Shown here one piece after another: positions 1 to 8,439 of a stretch of DNA of 48,167 nucleotides. Below the pieces are notes generated by a model, which worked only from the letters and a program-made list of their open reading frames with translations, did no database searches and was not told the DNA's origin. Numbering within the stretch: the first letter of the stretch is position 1; the number at the start of each line of letters is the position of its first letter. The DNA is taken from positions 1 to 48,167 of the forward strand of contig JACPCE010000002.1 in NCBI GenBank assembly GCA_016179945.1. The letters run 5' to 3'. Made by a program: the position numbers and the translations under genes. The stretch is from Candidatus Woesearchaeota archaeon (GTDB lineage: Archaea > Nanobdellota > Nanobdellia > SCGC-AAA011-G17 > GW2011-AR18).

Positions 1-16
1 TGCATCATCAAGAGCC

Positions 17-3000
17 TTGTCAAACTGCTTTTCATGCCTCGAATCTGCAAATAAGGCTATAAGAATTCTTTTGTCCTGCTTTGCGCTGCGCAGCTCAAAA
101 TTTTTTGATATTGATTTTAAAACTACAAAACAATATGGGCATCCGATTTCACTCTGGAATGGAAATCAAATTCTCCATACAAAAAACGAAAGAGCTATTC
201 TTGCTGGAGAAGCTGCTTGTATAGTAGATCCACTTACTGCAGAAGGAATAAAACCCATAGAGAATATTAGAGAAGGGGAATTAGTATTAACTGCATCTGG
301 TAAATTCAGAAAAGTAGTAAAAACAATGGAAAGATTTTCAGAATCATATAGAGTAATAAATATTTGGAAGATGCCAAAAGAAACTTTAACTGTAACAGAT
401 GATCATCCAATTTTATGTCTAAATAAAGAAACTAAAAAATCTCAATGGAAGTTTGCTTCAGAAATTACATCAGAAGATCATGTTGCATTATCTTACCCTA
501 AACAAACAAATGATAAAGATAAATTAAATGTAATTGATTACTTAGAAAAAAACAAATACATTATAAAAGGGGGTTATATAATTAAACCAAATAAAGATAA
601 AAATTATCCAAAATATAGTATACAAACAAAACCAATAAAAGCAGAAATAGACATTGATTATGACTTATTAAAAATTTTTGGTTATTATTTAAGTGAAGGC
701 GATATAGATAAAGACAATGCTGTTAGATTTACGTTTAATTCTTCAGAAATAGAATATATGCAAGACTTAATATTATTAATGGAGAGAAAATTTGGAGTTA
801 AAGCAAAAATAGAAAAATCAAATTTTGGAAATTGGTCAAATTTAAGATTTTTTTCAAGAATATTAGTAAAATTATTTAAATTTATATTGGGTGAAGGGTT
901 TAATAAGAAAATAATTCCTTATTGGTTATTAGAACTCCCAATAGAAAAACAAAAAGGTCTCCTAGTAGGAATAATAAGAGGAGATGGATTTCCAACTAAA
1001 AATAGGCATACTACAAATATAAGAGCAGTTTTATCTAACAAAAACATGGTTTATGGAATTTGGACTATATTAGCTAGACTAGGTTATTTAGCAACTTTTA
1101 GAAAGGAAAGCCCAAAAAAATTAGCGACTACTGATTCTTATATAAGTTCATTAGACAGTTGTAATTCTGAAAAAATTTTTGATGAAGTTTTTATTGGAAG
1201 AGAATTTTATGGAATAACACAAGCTTCAATGAGAAGAGTAAAAGAATTATTTGTAGAAGGTGTTTTTTATTTACCTGTTAGGAATATTAAAGTTATACAA
1301 GAGTCTATTAAAGTTTATAATTTTGAGGTAGAAGGAGAACATACTTATGTAGCAAATAATGTTGCAGTACATAATTGTTTTGTCCTTCCGGTAGGAGATT
1401 CTATAGAAGAGATTTATTACGCATTAACAGCAATGGCAATGATACATCAAACAGGGGGAGGCACAGGATTTTCTTTCAGCAGAATAAGACCAGAAGGAGA
1501 CCCAGTTCAGTCTACAAAAGGGGTTGCTTCAGGACCAATGTCTTTTATGAGAATATTTGATACATCAACTGAAGTCGTGAAACAAGGCGGATCAAGACGT
1601 GGGGCTAATATGGGTATTATGTATTACAAACACCCAGACATAAAAAAATTTATAACAGCTAAATCTAAAGATCGTGGATTCTTGCAAAATTTTAATATAT
1701 CGGTTGCTTTAGATGAAGATTTTATGAAAGCTGTTGAAAATAATTCTGAAGTAGAATTATTAAACCCAAAAACTAAGAAACTAGTAACTATAGAAAAAGC
1801 AAAAGAACTATTTGATCTGATGGCTCAGTGTGCGTGGGAAACAGGAGATCCAGGTTTTGTCGTTATAGATAGAATAAACAATACAAATTCAAATCCAACA
1901 CCAAAAATAGGACAAATAGAAAGTACAAATCCTTGCGGTGAACAGCCATTATTGCCGTGGGAACCATGCACTTTGGGAAGTATTAATCTCTCAAATCATG
2001 TTAAAAAATTAGAAGGTAAATATGTTGTTGATTACACAAAATTAGAATACACAACAAAATTAGCAACACACTTCTTGGACAATGTAATTGACATGGGAAA
2101 TTATCCATTATCTGAAATAGAATATATATCTAAAGGAAACAGAAGAATTGGTCTAGGTGTTATGGGGTGGGCAGAAATGCTTGCAAAACTACAAATACCT
2201 TATGATTCAGAAGAAGCAATAACATTAGCAGAAGAAATTATGGGTTTTATAAACCTAAAGTCTTTAGAAGCCTCAGAAGAACTAGCTGAAACAAGAGGTG
2301 TTTTCTATAACTTTAAAGATAGTATATATGATGAAAAAAGTTCTTATTTCAGAGGCCAGTTGTCTCGCCCAAGAAACTGTGCAAGAACAACAATAGCACC
2401 AACAGGAACAATAGCGATTACAGCAGGATTGCAGGGCAGCGGCATTGAACCATTCTTTGCAATTGTATACAGACGTTATCAAGCAGAAGCAGTTGATGCT
2501 CTAAAAAAAGGAGAAGAACCAGACCCACGTTATGTTTATTATGAAGTTGTGCCTTTGTTCTTAGAAGTAGCAGAAAAACACAATTGGTTTGGACTTGACA
2601 AAAATACTTTGCTTAAGAAAATAGCAGACAATCATTCTTCTGTCCGTGGCATAAAAGAAATACCAACAAATATACAAAAAATATTTGTATCTTCCCATGA
2701 TATAAATTGGAAGACACATATAGACCATCAAGCAGCATTTCAAAAACACGTTGATAATGCAGTATCAAAGACAATAAACATGTCCAATAGTGTTACTGTT
2801 GAAGACATAAAAGAAGCTTATTTATATGCATATAAAGCAGGCTGCAAAGGAGTTACTGTTTATAGAGATGGTTGTAAAGAAGTTCAAGTTCTTAATTTAT
2901 CTTCTACAGAAGCATCTAAGAAGCAAAAAGAAGAAAAAAAAGAAATTGATTTTAGCAAAGGTATTTCCTCTGATTATTATGAGATAGAAACAGGTTATGG

Positions 3001-3421
3001 TCCTTTACATGTAAATGTAATATATGATAAAGAAGGTCCGCAAAGAATTTTTACTTCAATTCCACCAATAGGAACTGAATTAAGCAGTTTAACATCAGCA
3101 CTTGGGGTATTCATGTCAAAAGCATTCCAGGCAGGTTATGACCCTCACAAAGCAATAAAACATCTTAATTCAGCAAAAGGAGATAGACCATACGGTTTTG
3201 GTCCAAATAGAATTGATTCAATACCTCATGGTGTTGCTATTGCATTAAAAAGACATTTGGAAAAAACAGGCAGAATTGGTGATAAAGAACAAAGAAGATT
3301 AACAGAGCATGTTGAAGTTAAGCAGCAGCATTGCACAAAATGTTATTCTCCCAATGTTGAATACATAAACGGATGTCCATCGCCAACTTGTTTAGATTGC
3401 GGACATTCTGAATGTAGTTAA
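17..3421 (+). CDS. nrdJ: Class II (adenosylcobalamin-dependent) ribonucleotide reductase with intein, N-terminal part missing
   Basis: Reduces ribonucleotides to deoxyribonucleotides. The extein resumes at CFVLPVGDS and contains the reductase signatures STNPCGEQPLLPWEPC and ARTTIAPTGTI, ending in a Cys-rich tail (CTKC...CPSPTCLDCGHSEC) typical of the class II C-terminus. An intein interrupts the protein just before CFVLPV. The reductase sequence normally found before that point (ATP cone or N-terminal domain, then a segment ending LSAC) is absent. The first ~67 residues of this frame (nt 17-217) look unlike any reductase and more like antisense of another gene, so the ATG at 17 is doubtful. 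Either the gene is truncated by a junction near nt 170-217 or it is misassembled there. Identity of the C-terminal two thirds is firm. Confidence 0.9.
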   Translation: MSNCFSCLESANKAIRILLSCFALRSSKFFDIDFKTTKQYGHPISLWNGNQILHTKNERAILAGEAACIVDPLTAEGIKPIENIREGELVLTASGKFRKVVKTMERFSESYRVINIWKMPKETLTVTDDHPILCLNKETKKSQWKFASEITSEDHVALSYPKQTNDKDKLNVIDYLEKNKYIIKGGYIIKPNKDKNYPKYSIQTKPIKAEIDIDYDLLKIFGYYLSEGDIDKDNAVRFTFNSSEIEYMQDLILLMERKFGVKAKIEKSNFGNWSNLRFFSRILVKLFKFILGEGFNKKIIPYWLLELPIEKQKGLLVGIIRGDGFPTKNRHTTNIRAVLSNKNMVYGIWTILARLGYLATFRKESPKKLATTDSYISSLDSCNSEKIFDEVFIGREFYGITQASMRRVKELFVEGVFYLPVRNIKVIQESIKVYNFEVEGEHTYVANNVAVHNCFVLPVGDSIEEIYYALTAMAMIHQTGGGTGFSFSRIRPEGDPVQSTKGVASGPMSFMRIFDTSTEVVKQGGSRRGANMGIMYYKHPDIKKFITAKSKDRGFLQNFNISVALDEDFMKAVENNSEVELLNPKTKKLVTIEKAKELFDLMAQCAWETGDPGFVVIDRINNTNSNPTPKIGQIESTNPCGEQPLLPWEPCTLGSINLSNHVKKLEGKYVVDYTKLEYTTKLATHFLDNVIDMGNYPLSEIEYISKGNRRIGLGVMGWAEMLAKLQIPYDSEEAITLAEEIMGFINLKSLEASEELAETRGVFYNFKDSIYDEKSSYFRGQLSRPRNCARTTIAPTGTIAITAGLQGSGIEPFFAIVYRRYQAEAVDALKKGEEPDPRYVYYEVVPLFLEVAEKHNWFGLDKNTLLKKIADNHSSVRGIKEIPTNIQKIFVSSHDINWKTHIDHQAAFQKHVDNAVSKTINMSNSVTVEDIKEAYLYAYKAGCKGVTVYRDGCKEVQVLNLSSTEASKKQKEEKKEIDFSKGISSDYYEIETGYGPLHVNVIYDKEGPQRIFTSIPPIGTELSSLTSALGVFMSKAFQAGYDPHKAIKHLNSAKGDRPYGFGPNRIDSIPHGVAIALKRHLEKTGRIGDKEQRRLTEHVEVKQQHCTKCYSPNVEYINGCPSPTCLDCGHSECS
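218..1375 (+). other. Intein with LAGLIDADG homing endonuclease in nrdJ
   Basis: A 386-residue protein-splicing element. It starts at a Cys (CIVDPLTAEGIKPIENI, intein block A), has a block B-like stretch (TVTDDHPILCL), and ends in block F/G-like sequence (EVEGEHTYVANN, VAVHN) immediately before the +1 Cys of the extein (CFVLPV). Two dodecapeptide-like helices, LLKIFGYYLSEGDI and KGLLVGIIRGDG, place a DOD (LAGLIDADG) endonuclease in the middle. The nucleophile Cys, the penultimate His, the terminal Asn and the +1 Cys are all present, so splicing competence is plausible. The C-terminal boundary is firm. The N-terminal boundary is less so, because the flanking extein does not resemble a reductase. 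Confidence 0.88.
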
Positions 3422-3439
3422 AAATGTAAGTTGGAAAGT

Positions 3440-3679
3440 ATGAAAAAACATAAGTTATCCAACTCGAAACAAAGAAAGGAACTTTGGTCTGAAGGGTTTT
3501 TTGCAGAAACAATAAGCCCAGAAAAAAATCCAGAAAAAATGAGAACTTTTCATATGAAACATAATGAGGAAATGAATTTTAACTGTTCAAAATGCAATGA
3601 GAGAATATCAACGCATAATAAAGACTGGCATGAAAATATGTGTGATTTGTGTTTTAATAAAATGTATTTTCCAGAATGA
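3440..3679 (+). CDS. Small Zn-ribbon-like protein of unknown function
   Basis: 79 residues, basic N-terminal half (MKKHKLSNSKQRKELW), then two CxxC knuckles (CSKC and CDLC) about 20 residues apart, likely binding one zinc. The ATG at 3440 is preferred over the in-frame TTG at 3431. It follows nrdJ by 18 nt on the same strand and may be cotranscribed; it converges on the reverse transcriptase gene, with stops 8 nt apart. I do not recognise the family. A nucleic-acid-binding role is only a guess from the composition. Confidence 0.6.
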   Translation: MKKHKLSNSKQRKELWSEGFFAETISPEKNPEKMRTFHMKHNEEMNFNCSKCNERISTHNKDWHENMCDLCFNKMYFPE

Positions 3680-3687
3680 CAAATTTT

Positions 3688-4752
3688 TTATTTCTTAATT
3701 AAATCCAATTCTTTTCTAATATTTTTTCTTAGTTTATGAGTATTGGCCCACATTGCATAGCCACTCCATCCCTCGAAGCTTGCATTTAATTCTTCATAAC
3801 TTAAAATTTCTTCTTTATAAAGAAATATTTTATCTTCAATGTTTTTCTTGAATTTTATAAGATTACATTTTCTTAATAATTTATAATGATAAAATATCCT
3901 ATAGCCTAAGAAATTTACCCCCTTTCTTAATGGAACAATGTTTGATTTATTGGGATGTAACTCTAGCTTTAATTCATTAATAAGAAATAGGTTTATCTCT
4001 TTTTTATAGTATTCTAAAAATTTTTTATTTTTATGAAATATTACAAAGTCATCAACATATCTTATGTAATATTTTATTCTTAATTTATGTTTAATAAAAT
4101 AATCAAGTTCGTTTAGATAGACATTTGCAAAAAATTGTGAAGTCAAGTTTCCAAGGGGAATTCCGACACCCTTTATTTTTATTTCATAATTATCTAGTGT
4201 TTGTTTTATTAAAAATAAAATTTTTTCATCTTTAATTTTTCTATTTAATATTTTTAATAATATTTCATGGTTTATAGTTTCAAAGTAATGCTTAATATCT
4301 GCTTTAAGTACGTAACCAATAACATGATTATTATCAAAAGAATTCCTTATAGTTCTGCCATTGTTGGAAATCTTTCTTTTAAATTTATCAAACCTTATGA
4401 CACCATTAAGAGTTCCCTTATTTACTCTGCTTGCATATGAATCATAGATAAATACTTTTTCAAATATTGGTTCTATTATATTTATCAGCGCATGATAGAC
4501 TACCCTATCTCTAAAGGCAGAAGCATGAATTACTCTTGTTTTTGGGTCCCTTACAATAAATCTTTTTAGCTCTCTTGGTTTGTAAGTTAACAATTCAAGT
4601 TCTTTTTGTAAATTCCTTAATTCCTCTTCAAGATTTTCTTTAAATTTAATAACATAATCTTTATTTGTCTTGTTCTTCTTTGCTTTTTCAAAAGCCAGTT
4701 TAAGATTTTCATAAGAACATATAAATTTGTATAAATTATTGTATGTCTTCAT
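3688..4752 (-). CDS. DGR-type reverse transcriptase
   Basis: 354-residue RNA-directed DNA polymerase. Readable motifs in order: RVVYHALINIIEP (~83-95), motif A LKADIKHYFETINH (~148-161), the diagnostic DGR motif GVGIPLGNLTSQFFANVYLNELD (~197-219) where group II intron enzymes have QGxxxSP, catalytic RYVDDFVIF (~230-238), and KGVNFLGYRIF. The C-terminal part is short, with no maturase X or HNH domain, matching the 300-400 residue DGR class rather than intron-encoded enzymes. The YVDD active site is intact. A template repeat lies 31 nt upstream of the ATG on the same strand, and the diversified target gene is divergent. No Avd accessory gene was recognised nearby. Confidence 0.93.
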   Translation of the reverse strand: MKTYNNLYKFICSYENLKLAFEKAKKNKTNKDYVIKFKENLEEELRNLQKELELLTYKPRELKRFIVRDPKTRVIHASAFRDRVVYHALINIIEPIFEKVFIYDSYASRVNKGTLNGVIRFDKFKRKISNNGRTIRNSFDNNHVIGYVLKADIKHYFETINHEILLKILNRKIKDEKILFLIKQTLDNYEIKIKGVGIPLGNLTSQFFANVYLNELDYFIKHKLRIKYYIRYVDDFVIFHKNKKFLEYYKKEINLFLINELKLELHPNKSNIVPLRKGVNFLGYRIFYHYKLLRKCNLIKFKKNIEDKIFLYKEEILSYEELNASFEGWSGYAMWANTHKLRKNIRKELDLIKK

Positions 4753-4759
4753 AATTTTA

Positions 4760-5094
4760 TTGCCCTAGATGTATTGGGATATTCCCAAGCCTGGAGATCT
4801 CGCCTGTTAAGATTTCGAGTTCCTCGGATTCCTATTGCAGTTCAAGTTGACCCTATCGGAATTCGCTCTGAACCTCACGACAGTTCTAGCAGGTGCATCA
4901 AGTTTCACTATGATTTTAATGTTCTTTCAAGACTTTCCCAAGGCCTATCATAATTACTAGTTATTATCATTGTACTTCATCGCATTTAAACTTAAACCGT
5001 CCATGCTTATGCATCTGCGTGTAACCCAACTTTGCAGTTTTTCATTGGTTTACTATCGGGAAGACAGTCCCTCATACAGCAAAATCTAGGGCAA
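4760..5094 (-). ncRNA. Predicted DGR template RNA region closed by an 11-bp inverted repeat
   Basis: No protein gene fits the ~430 nt between the reverse transcriptase start and the target gene start. On the minus strand it holds the template repeat. Perfect 11-nt inverted repeats bracket it: TTGCCCTAGAT at 5094-5084 and ATCTAGGGCAA at 4770-4760 (minus-strand reading), enclosing 313 nt. Their pairing would form a terminal stem around the template, 7 nt before the reverse transcriptase ATG. DGR template RNAs are known to need flanking structured RNA. That this segment is the RNA is inference from position and pairing. Confidence 0.55.
4784..4883 (-). repeat. DGR template repeat (TR)
   Basis: Read on the minus strand from 4883. 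A 68-nt core (4883-4816, starting CTGTCGTGAGG) aligns without gaps to the variable repeat at 6251-6318. There are 14 differences, all at template adenines (A to G 8, A to T 5, A to C 1). All 49 non-adenine positions are identical and 14 of 19 adenines changed. Three further adenines (4815-4813) align to GGC. After this the TR carries 17 extra nt, then a shared 13-mer CTCCAGGCTTGGG at 4796-4784 (VR 6321-6333), the likely initiation-of-homing region. Template codons at variable sites are mostly AAC/AAT, the usual DGR design. Confidence 0.95.
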
Positions 5095-5283
5095 GCAAAA
5101 CAATAAATATCACCTTAATAAATTTTCTTTTTAGAAAATAAGAAAAGAAAGCTTTTTTAAAGATAAATTTCTGTGTTAAATTATATGAAACTAGAGGAAA
5201 TAAATCAGGTTGCAGAAAAAATTTTAGGCCGTGCATTAAAATACAGCTTGAAAATAGCTGTAACAATCACACAGATTGATGAT

Positions 5284-5286
5284 TAA
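5284..5286 (+). other. In-frame TAA inside the DGR target frame
   Basis: Codons on both sides read as one protein (ITQIDD, stop, GEHTPVTIKVLDEEY). It is a single-codon interruption, with no frameshift. A purine-rich TAAGGAGAA overlaps the stop, but no ATG, GTG or TTG follows at SD distance in this frame. Confidence 0.8.
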
Positions 5287-6250
5287 GGAGAACATACACC
5301 AGTAACGATAAAAGTTCTAGATGAAGAATATAGTAATATAATTGAGGGTATAAAAGAACTTTTGATAAGTAACATTGATGCAGTAGTTACCTTCATGCTG
5401 CTTGATGAGTCAGGCAGGCAAGTTGCAAGCGAAAAACAGGAGAAAATTCTTGAAAAAGAACTATTACTTTCACTCGCTAAAACTGATGTGAATTCTACAT
5501 ACAAAGGATTTTTCAGGAAAAGAATGGAATTCTGGCATGAAACATTATTTCATCAAAAAAATTTTGCTTTCCTTACAAGAAATTACAGGCTTACTTACCA
5601 GATTATTGTAAGGCCTATAGGAAAAGTTACTGGAGCGAAATCTTTTAGTTTATCTGATTATTGGAGTAAATTTAAGTCTTTAATCCCTAAAAAGGAACAA
5701 AAATTATTAAGTGAAAAATCTGAAATAGAAAAACCTAAAGAATGGATAAAACTGCCAGGAAATACTTATGAAGATTATTCATATCTAGACTTATTAGTTT
5801 CAATATCAAGATATAATTTCAATAAAAACTGGAATGAATGCCAAAAATTACTGCATAAAAATAAAGAATTTATGTTAACAATAAGACAGTTTGTTGATTT
5901 TTTAAATTTGTTAAGATCTGGAGAAGTTGAATATAGTAATGGAGAAAAAGTTCCAAAAAAAGAAGTTGAAAGAATATTAAATGAAATAATAGAAGTAAGA
6001 AGCCCATGGAGATCTGAATGGCTTGATGCGAAGTTTATTAATAAAGAAGAACAAATTCATATAGTTTATAATAAATTAAATGCCGAAGGTGAAACAACAG
6101 AGGTTATAGAACCATTGAAGGATTGTCTAATAGAAGATAAAACTCCTGGGATAGGTTTTAATTCATGGTTAAATAATAAGGCGAAGCATGGACTTCCTTT
6201 AAATAATATTAAAGACGGTAGTTTATGGTACTGGTATCCAAGAGCGAATT

Positions 6251-6333
6251 CTGTCGTGTGGTTCAGGGCGGGTTCCGGTAGGGTCGTCTTGCTCTGCTTT
6301 GGGAATCCGGGGGACTCGGGCTCCAGGCTTGGG
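6251..6333 (+). repeat. DGR variable repeat (VR)
   Basis: The segment of the target gene matching the template repeat at 4784-4883 (opposite strand). Adenine-only substitutions change the encoded residues: R to W, N to G, D to G, N to V, N to L, N to F, R to G twice, N to D and K to G. Invariant positions keep the scaffold (SVV, FRA, RV, NP, S). GC content here is far above its surroundings, reflecting A to G replacement. The 3' limit is the shared 13-mer at 6321-6333, followed by LGVRR, 12 codons before the stop. Confidence 0.95.
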
Positions 6334-6590
6334 GTACGTCGCGCAAAAATTTTTAGGGTTGATTTATAATAAAATAACAAATAAGGATTAATGAATAAAT
6401 ATATAAAATAATTTTATTCTTTATTATGAATATTTATTAGATGCAATATTTTGTTCTTACATAGTTTATTATTCCTGGCTTAAACCAGAAAAATGTAAAG
6501 TTCTTGGAAATATAAAAAAATGCTAAATTTTTACTCCAGTTTTCGATCACATGCAATAAATTAATAAATAGAAGAATTTGCAAAATTAAA

Positions 6591-6905
6591 ATGTTAGAAT
6601 TAAATAAAAATAATTTTGAGGAAGAAATAAAAAAGAATAAAATTATAGCAGTAGATTTATGGGCAGAGTGGTGTGGTCCATGCAAAGCAATGTCCCCAAT
6701 TTTCGAAGAGTTAAGTAAAGAAATGAAAGACATTAAATTTGCAAAATTAAATGTTGATGATAATACAGATATTGCAACTAAATTAGGTGTAATGAGTATA
6801 CCAACCTTTATAGTTTTCAAAAATGGAAAAGAAATTGACAGGTTTTCTGGCAGCAGGCCAAAATCAGAACTAAAAGCAAAGTTGGAAGTCTCTTCTAAGA
6901 ATTAA
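6591..6905 (+). CDS. trx: Thioredoxin
   Basis: 104-residue cytosolic disulfide reductase. Classic fold order: AVDLWAEWCGPCKAMSPIFEEL with the WCGPC redox pair (~27-31), the cis-Pro loop SIPTFIVFKNGKEI (~69-82), and the C-terminal helix. Full length for the family. A partner thioredoxin reductase is not in the window. It stands alone with ~220 nt of AT-rich upstream DNA after the DGR target gene. Confidence 0.95.
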   Translation: MLELNKNNFEEEIKKNKIIAVDLWAEWCGPCKAMSPIFEELSKEMKDIKFAKLNVDDNTDIATKLGVMSIPTFIVFKNGKEIDRFSGSRPKSELKAKLEVSSKN

Positions 6906-6955
6906 TTATAATCCCATTTTTAATAATAATTACTTAAATATTTTTCTAGCAGTAT

Positions 6956-7972
6956 TTAAGATTTTTCAGCGTTTTCTATACTTAAAGAAGTTTTAACAAA
7001 AGCCTTAGCAACTATTAAAGGAAATAATATTGTGGCATCTCCAAATACTTTAACCATTTTTGCTTCAGACAGTATCTTTCCCCAAGAAACAGCTTCATCA
7101 GGTCTGGCTCCAGCATCACTTCCATCAAATTCCTGTGCATTATTTATATAAACAGCATATTCTGCCCCATTTCTAAACATATTTGCATTGCAGATATGGT
7201 GTTTAACAACTCCAGAGCCTAAAATTATCAATCCAGTTTTTTTAGCAGTTATTGCAATGTCATTTATTTTTTTAATGTCATCAGCAATATCAATTTTAAA
7301 TTTATCATTTTGATATTTATAAAAATAAACCATATCACCAATTGAACCATCAGTTATTGTAGGACAGAATACAGGAATATTATTTTTATGGCACCAGTAA
7401 TAAATGCTTTCTTTATTGTTAATTTCTTTTCCTAAAATATCAATTAGTTCGCTAGGATTATAGCTCTCTTTAATCTTAGATAATTTATCTATTAAAGGAA
7501 CAAAAAATTTCTCAAACTCAGCATATCTATCATTAGGAACAAAAATATTTCCTATTCTGTTTATTCCGGATTCTCTTAATTCTTTTCCGGAAGCAGTAAA
7601 TTCACCTAGTAAAAAAGGTTTAATACATTTAATTAAATCCTCTTCAACACCGCCACCAGTAGTAACTATAACATCTATTAATTTATTTTCTGCTAAAAAT
7701 CTAAATATATCCCTTAACCCAGAACTAACCATATTAGAAGTATATCCTAAAAATATTGTGCATTTATCTTCTCTCATTTTCTTTATAATTTCTATAGCTT
7801 TAGCTAAATGTGTTGCTTGAAATCCAGTAGTAAAATAACTCTCAATTATTTTTGAATAGTCAACACCATTACTAAAATCATAACCCTTGATGAAAATATT
7901 GGAATATAGATTTCCTTCAGGCATTCTTAATATATTCTTCTTTGCTATTTCTAATTTCTTTGACTCTTCCAT
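6956..7972 (-). CDS. dys: Deoxyhypusine synthase
   Basis: Transfers the aminobutyl group of spermidine to a lysine of eIF5A, the first step of hypusine formation. 338 residues, the family's usual length. Signatures: FLGYTSNMVSSGLRD, the NAD-binding TTGGGVEEDLIK, FCPTITDGSIGD, LGSGVVKHHICNANMFRNGA, and DEAVSWGKI with the catalytic Lys (~299). Its substrate eIF5A is encoded at 16657-17049. ATG at 7972 is supported by the alignable N-terminus. Monocistronic by position. Confidence 0.96.
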   Translation of the reverse strand: MEESKKLEIAKKNILRMPEGNLYSNIFIKGYDFSNGVDYSKIIESYFTTGFQATHLAKAIEIIKKMREDKCTIFLGYTSNMVSSGLRDIFRFLAENKLIDVIVTTGGGVEEDLIKCIKPFLLGEFTASGKELRESGINRIGNIFVPNDRYAEFEKFFVPLIDKLSKIKESYNPSELIDILGKEINNKESIYYWCHKNNIPVFCPTITDGSIGDMVYFYKYQNDKFKIDIADDIKKINDIAITAKKTGLIILGSGVVKHHICNANMFRNGAEYAVYINNAQEFDGSDAGARPDEAVSWGKILSEAKMVKVFGDATILFPLIVAKAFVKTSLSIENAEKS

Positions 7973-8070
7973 TTTAAAGTAACTTAAATTATTAGAAAAA
8001 ACTTATATAATTATCGTATAATTGTATTTGGTGCTAGAATGCTATAATTACCTTAATTAATTATCAAGTT

Positions 8071-8355
8071 TTATTTGATGACTTTTAAATACTCTGCCCT
8101 GTTTGGTTCGTAAACACAATTACCAGAAAAATTTCTATTGTAAAAAGGACAATTACACTCAGTTCTCTTTATCTCAGGAGCCAGACATCTTTCTCCCAAA
8201 TCACCTCCTTCACCATATGGTTTTCCAAAATAAGCACACTTATTTCCCCTGCCTATAACGTTTAATAAGTGCACAAGTAAGATCTTATCTGATTCGTCTT
8301 CTTCAAGCTTTTCAATAACTAAAAACTCAGCAAGATTATAACCAAATTGTCGCAT
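8071..8355 (-). CDS. Small Cys-rich protein of unknown function
   Basis: 94 residues if started at ATG 8355 (MRQFGYNLAEFLVIEKL). The frame is open to ATG 8397, but the intervening sequence (AATATAAAAATATTTAAAC) looks like a TATA element about 30 nt upstream of 8355, so the shorter start is preferred. The second half has five cysteines (KCAYFG, RCLAPE, ECNCPF, NCVYEP), suggesting zinc or Fe-S binding. Transcribed divergently from the ThiI-like gene. Family not recognised. Confidence 0.55.
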   Translation of the reverse strand: MRQFGYNLAEFLVIEKLEEDESDKILLVHLLNVIGRGNKCAYFGKPYGEGGDLGERCLAPEIKRTECNCPFYNRNFSGNCVYEPNRAEYLKVIK

Positions 8356-8439
8356 ATTTAAAAATCTAGAAATTAGTTTAAATATTTTTATATTCAAAAT
8401 TAGTTATGTTTATTAATATTTCTTTGATAATTGATATCT

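Larger units (their letters stand above)
5185..6369 (+). pseudogene. DGR target protein with C-terminal variable domain; in-frame stop at codon 34
   Basis: The open frame begins at ATG 5185 (MKLEEINQVAEKIL), reaches TAA at 5284-5286 after 33 codons, and continues in the same frame without a further stop to 6369 (394 codons in all). The first usable start after the stop is TTG at 5362. Either the gene is broken by one nonsense change, the stop is bypassed, or a shorter protein is made. The N-terminal ~270 residues are of unknown function. The C-terminus (DGSLWYWYPRAN, then GDSGSRLGVRR) resembles the C-type-lectin-like ligand-binding fold of DGR targets. The variable residues lie in the last ~45 codons. 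Transcribed divergently from the reverse transcriptase. Confidence 0.85.

Noticed and set aside
3688-4752. Group II intron maturase or retron RT
   Set aside because: The motif reads GxPLGNLTSQ rather than QGxxxSP, there is no X/En domain and no intron RNA domains, and an adenine-mutated TR/VR pair is present.
5072-5266. Minus-strand frame upstream of the TR
   Set aside because: Hydrophobic low-complexity shadow overlapping the start of the target gene, with no SD or TATA support.
6066-6380. Minus-strand 104-codon frame over the VR
   Set aside because: It is antisense to the target gene. The GC-rich VR removes stops by chance, and the plus frame explains the adenine-specific substitutions.
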